Assembly (NCBI GenBank): GCA_007449985.2
Contig: VIIQ02000123.1
Coordinates: 62,001-126,000, forward strand
DNA length: 64,000 nt
Reading direction: 5' to 3'
Source of the DNA: Desmodesmus armatus
Taxonomy: Eukaryota > Chlorophyta > Chlorophyceae > Sphaeropleales > Scenedesmaceae
Shown here: positions 59,772-64,000 of the stretch, piece by piece
Layout of the letters: the number at the start of each line of letters is the position of its first letter
How positions within the stretch are numbered: position 1 is the stretch's first letter
Position numbers and translations under genes: made by a program
Notes under the pieces: model-generated
The model's database searches: none
The model's input: only the letters and a program-made list of their open reading frames with translations
What the model was told of the DNA's origin: nothing

Positions 59772-60519
59772 CTGTGATTCGTGTCAAGCCTCGGGCCTGC
59801 ATGTGTCACATCAAAGTGTTTCTCACAACGGGACATCGCAATCCCCAGGCAGACAGGCCCCTCGGAAAGTGGCACAGGTGTCTGTCCACACCAGGTGGAG
59901 GGATGTGCACAACACAGCAACGCTCACCGTTGTTGGCTGACGATGGGGTGACCAGTGGAGTCACAAACGCCTTTTGCCTGTGGTGCTGCAGCTGAGGGTG
60001 TGTGCCAGCTCGTTTGTGTGGGTGATGAAGATCAGTGATCCCTCAGAGCTTGGCAGAGGGGTTGTGCTCTGACAGGCTGAGACAGACTTGCCGATTTTGA
60101 AGGCAGATACACGCAGTGCATTGATTGCACGGAATCGTCGGCGTTTCCGAAATGTGTTTGCCGCGCTTTTGCTTTGACTCCACACGTGTGACAGGCTGTG
60201 CCCAGATGTGCAGGGCTTTGAGCCCAGATCGCTCACACGGTGTGTTGTGTCCAAGTTGCTGTACAGTGCTGCTGTTGCTACAGTCTGGTTGCTACCTACT
60301 GTTGCAGGGCTGCAAGCTGCAGCAGTGCACCTGGGATGGCAGAGCCGACAGCAAGCCCACCACATTGTCCATAGTTAAAAATAAAGAAGAGATCAGCAGC
60401 AGGCAAGAGGCGACGGCTCATGAAGGCAATCCAAGCAAACACCACCACCACCACCACCACCATCAAAGACTTCTTCAATTACTCAACCTCTGCCTGCAGC
60501 ACCTGCAGGCGCATCAGCA
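59772..60519. other. Spacer upstream of M11
   Basis: This holds the M11 promoter side. The part at 60065-60260 resembles 24725-25000, both carrying CACACGTGTGACAGGCTGTG. A CAC/CCA run occurs near 60440-60465. No coding exon is recognised. Confidence 0.5.
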
Positions 60520-60870
60520 ACTGCTGCATCTGCAGCCACCAGCAACAGCAGCAGCCGTGCTGTGCGTTGCGCACACGGGCATGTGCTGCTTTCGGTGTGT
60601 CTGCTGACACGCTCGCCCACAATACTAGGCCACACGGCAGCCCCCACACATGTGGATGCGCCAAGACACTGACGCCAGCTCCGACAGGCCTGCCATGCTT
60701 TACAGTCAAGGTTGTTGCACAGCAGAAGAGCGCAAGGCCAGCCCTGTGGACTGCAGCTTCTGTGCTTGGAGCGGCACTTGCAGTACTTGGCATGGGCTGC
60801 CGATCAAGACCCGCAGCCACCTGGATGGACAGTGCAGAAACAGCATGCAAGATCCATGGTTTGACTAAAA
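60520..60870 (-). pseudogene. Relic of a MYND exon 3 end (F2)
   Basis: The minus strand carries pieces of the exon 3 end in different frames: G-L-A-L, C-N-N-L-D-C, C-G-G-C-R-V-A and a final finger segment with the expected spacing but shifted frames. The lead-in near 60840 matches that of F1. It lies downstream of M12 exactly as F1 lies downstream of M7. Confidence 0.65.
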
Positions 60871-61335
60871 GCTGCGTGTCAGCAGGCTACACAGCAGTCA
60901 ATTTCATCAGCCATACGGCTTTGACTTGACGCACCAAGAAGCAGCATCTAGAAGAGCAGCAGGTGACGTCATACACATGCTGGTTTGCACCCAGTCTTCG
61001 ATTGCATCAAATGTATCATACATTTGTCAGTGACGCTCTGCAGCCTTGTAATCCCTATCAGTCCAAGTGTCTTACACATGTATGTTCGTTGTTTGTTAGT
61101 AGTAGTTTCTCAGGGCTGTACAGCAGCACGACACATGCATGGCGTTGCAACTGCTTTGGCGCCTCTGATGCAAGGCTGTGCATGCCGACCAGTGGCAGTG
61201 TCGTTGCAGCCCCTATGACACACGGGCCGAACTGTAACGGCCAACATTTGCTGCTGCTTCGAAAACACACCCTATGCAACGCATGCACTGCAGCAGTCAA
61301 GCTTTCACAATGACTCACTTGCGCCTCACCTAAGA
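60871..61335. other. 3' flank of M12
   Basis: No exon is recognised. The words around 61160-61230 (GGCTGTGCATGC... and TGACACACGGGC) match 30660-30715 downstream of M7, so the flank was duplicated with the gene. Confidence 0.5.
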
Positions 61336-64000
61336 TCAAATGGATGCAGCCCAACTCCAGACATCCCAGTTCCTGCCCTGCTCTGCTGGCTCTGCTGCCA
61401 GCGATGCTCCAGCCCCTGCCCCTGCAACCCCTGTGCCACCACCACCAGCAGCAGCACTCAGCGCCGTGCATACAGGCTTATGCTGCTTCCATGCTTCCCG
61501 CTGACACGCACGCCCGCAATACCGTGCCACACAGCAGCCTGCACAGATGCAGCTGTGCCCCGACGCTGACGCCAGTTCCGACAGCCCCGCCATGCTTGTG
61601 CAGCCAGGGTTGTTGCACATGCCGGGCACAGCAAAGGAGCACAAGGCCAGCCCTATGGACTGCAGCTGCCGGGCTGACGCCAGCAGCCCCGCTGTGTCAG
61701 ACGGTCTATTCTGGTGTTGTGTCAAAAGCTGCTCCAGCTGCTGCAGCACTGGCAGCATGGCCGCATAGCCAGCAGCGGTGAGCTGGTTGCAGGTGCTGCC
61801 TGCAGCCAGCCACTGCTGCAGCACTGAAAGGGGCGCCATGAAGCCCCACTGCTGCAGGCAGGTCACACGTGCTTCCTGCAGCTCCCCAGCCCACTGCAGA
61901 CAGCAGCGACCCAAGATGACCACACTCGGCAGCACCATGCGCATCGCGTTAGCAGCTGCACGGTGCCTACTGCAATCTGTTGCCCCCGCAAGCTGCAGCT
62001 CTTGGATTTCTGCAGCAGCATCAGCAAGTAGCGCTGAGGCTGCAGACGCGGCCGCAAAGTACTGCGGTGCTGCCTTGCCCCATCCGCTGACCTTGACCAT
62101 GGTGGCCAGCAGGCTGTGTAGCTGGCGCTGCACCCGGGATCCCGGCCCTGCTGAAAGCCCTAACAGCACCAGAAGGGATTACACCCCATCAGACACATCG
62201 TGACAGCACGACTCACTCAGTGCTGCTCCGTACTGTTGCAGTCTGTCACCACCAGCACCTGCTCGTTGTACTGCTGCTGCAGCCGTGCCGCCAGTACTGC
62301 TGCCTGCTGCTGCCGTTGCTGCATCCTGCAATGCAGCCTCAAGGCGCAGTGCCCCCTCACAAAAGCTGATGATATCACGTGCATTCGCCAGCAAGGCACC
62401 CTGTGCGTGCCACGCAGTGCAGGACACAGCTGTACTTGGCCTGTCGGGCGAACGATCCTATTGCTGCTGCTGGTGGTGGTGGCGGCCCTGCTACTGCAGC
62501 GCCAGGGGCTGGCACCACAGAGCAGGCCAGAAATCCAAACAGACCCAGCAAGCATGTTAGCGCTGCTTCAGCGGATGCACTAGCTGGCTGCCCCACAGGG
62601 GAGGCTGCAGGCTGCTGCTGCTGTCGGTGCAGCTGTTGCATGCCAAAGCGGGTCAGCAGCGGCAGCAGCTCTGTCAGCAGAACTTCTGTGGGTGCCAACG
62701 CACACCATTCAATAGGCTGGCGACGCCGCTGCTGCTGCTGCTGCTGCTGCTGTGGCCCAAACGGGGACGGCAGCAGCTGCAGTGCCAGCTGTGGGCCTGT
62801 ATAGGCTGCTGGCCTGGGCAGCTGGTGCAGGCCTGCCCGGCCGGTGTAGTACGCCACTGATAAACCACAGGGTCACAGCTTGTGAACAAGCAAGCCAGGT
62901 ATTGTGCGTGCTGGGCCCCAGGGTGGCTGTCAGGTATGCTTGCTGTCAGCTGCAGCACCGCCAAGTTGAGCAGCAGGTATGTCTCCCACTGCAGCAGCAG
63001 CTGCGCGCTGAAGGCACCTTGGGGGTGGTTCAACTGCGCGCACAATGAAAGAGCATTTCAAGGCAGGCAATATGCAGTGTCAGCTCATGCAAACTCCCAC
63101 CATTTGTGACGAGCACTGGAGGAGAGTGGACTAGGGGTATTGAAGACTAGATTGAAGTGGACGGAAGTGAAATGGAGTGGAGTGGAGAAGACAAGAATTG
63201 AGTGGAGTAGGGGGGAGTGGAGTACAAGATAGGGGAGAGCACAGTGGACCCACCATCATAATAGCAGTGCCAAAGCAGCAGCAGCAGCAGCAGCAGCAGT
63301 CAGGTTCAGACACCACTGGCATGCCCTTTCAATAGTATCAATCTACCCAGTCACAGGCGTGTGCTCACATTGCATGCACAAGGTACGCAGCTTGAACATC
63401 ATGCAGCTGACAACATATGTGTGCTTGAAACAAACAACAAGGTGCATCTGGTGGCGGCTGCACATCTCACTGTATAACGTAGTGCCATGCTTTGGTGAGC
63501 ACATTCCCGTCTGACCAAAGTCAAGGCAGGATACATGATTATTCGTAAAGTTCTGGATCATAGGCTGTTTCCAATACGGAAAAAAAGTACACACACAACA
63601 TAACACCAACCCACTTGGTACATGAGTACGCGGCCGTAGCTTGATACCATTGCTTCCAAATGATTCATAGTTGTGAAGCCTGCAGATTTGAGCAGCCTTG
63701 TGGCCTGCAGCACTGTCTCCTTGGTGACACCCAGTGCGTCAAACAAGCCGCAGGACAGGGGCGTCAGGCTGTCCAGCCGCACACCGCTGCTGAGGGCGCC
63801 GCTGCCACTGCTGCTCCCGCCGCTCCCGCTGCCAGCCTGCCGCCGCTGCTGCCGTGTCTCAGCAGCAGCCGACTGGCGACCCCTGCCGCTTCCCACCCGG
63901 TGTGCACTGCTGCTGCTTGCTGCTGGTGTGGCTGCAGCCCCGGTCCCAGCACCACTGCTGGTGTCCAGCCCCAGCAGAGTAGCCAGCAAGACTATCCTGA
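61336..64000 (-). pseudogene. M12: MYND-finger pseudogene, 5' end outside window
   Basis: Partial exon 2 is 64000-63615 (donor CAA|GTGGGT) and exon 3 is 63033-61336, on the minus strand. Exon 3 starts L-N-H-P-Q-G-A-F, close to M7. It carries three lesions: a frameshift near 62840-62880, a 10-base insertion at 62411-62420 relative to M7, and a TAA stop at 62179-62181 where M7 has His. The first two shifts cancel in frame, but the stop remains. The MYND finger at the end is complete (H-K-P-V-C) and the tail W-D-V-W-S-W-A-A-S-I resembles the M7 tail [10 protein letters not shown]7's extra C-terminal units are absent, so they arose in M7 after the split. Intron 2 shares the GA-rich satellite with M7. 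Confidence 0.8.
63112..63245. repeat. GA-rich satellite in M12 intron 2
   Basis: GGAGTGGAGTAGG-type purine-rich words on the plus strand parallel the array in the same intron of M7. Confidence 0.75.

Noticed and set aside
1..64000. Bacterial-style operons, CRISPR arrays or prophage
   Set aside because: Spliced genes, the absence of any such sequence and eukaryotic MYND fingers rule these out; repeats are satellites or gene duplicates.

Overview
This window looks like nuclear DNA of a green alga. It is GC-rich, its genes have short GT-AG introns, CAG/CTG and GCA/GCT trinucleotide runs fill the coding exons, and the C-terminal zinc fingers are of the MYND type common in chlorophytes. A sphaeroplealean (Scenedesmus/Tetradesmus-like) or other chlamydomonadalean source is my inference from composition only. 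I see no bacterial genes, rRNA, tRNA, CRISPR array or intact transposon.

Almost the whole window is one tandem, inverted and rearranged family of a three-exon MYND-finger gene, named M1 to M12 here by position. Each complete copy has exon 1 (59-67 codons, starting M-A/S-N-A-x-V-x-x-W-T-A-C-I), exon 2 (about 354-416 codons, helical, ending near L-T-P-L-S-C-S-x-F-D-I-L-G-V-S-K-E-T) and exon 3 (about 580-670 codons, Gln/Ala-rich, ending in the MYND finger). Both introns are phase 0, and all three exons are multiples of three unless mutated.

Layout: M1(+, cut by the window start) 1-2767; M2(-) 4354-8414; M3(+) 9072-13141; M4(-) 14886-18991; M5(+) 19621-23869; M6(+) 25116-29112; M7(-, frameshifted) 30811-34839; an unidentified gene(-) 35426-36671; M8(-, exon 3 only) 36934-39030; a decayed copy of the unidentified gene 39240-39990; M9(-, frameshifted, one zinc ligand lost) 40735-44666; a TET-associated-type glycosyltransferase(-, frameshifted) 45914-48952; M10(+, frameshifted) 49427-53569; M11(-, exon 3 split by a 0.4-kb insertion) 55340-59771; M12(-, pseudogene, cut by the window end) 61336-64000. 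Three small relics lie at 30.2-30.5, 40.25-40.4 and 60.5-60.9 kb.

Several rounds of segmental duplication are visible. The divergent pair M2/M3 is an inverted copy of M4/M5 (M2 pairs with M5, M3 with M4), including promoters and intron satellites. M6 and M10 form another class, M7 and M12 another, and M8 and M9 share 3' flanks. No pathway links the MYND genes; they look like a lineage-specific expanded family with repeat tracts of variable length. The embedded glycosyltransferase belongs to a family predicted to act on modified DNA bases. That makes its position among putative chromatin-type MYND proteins notable, but any functional link is speculation.
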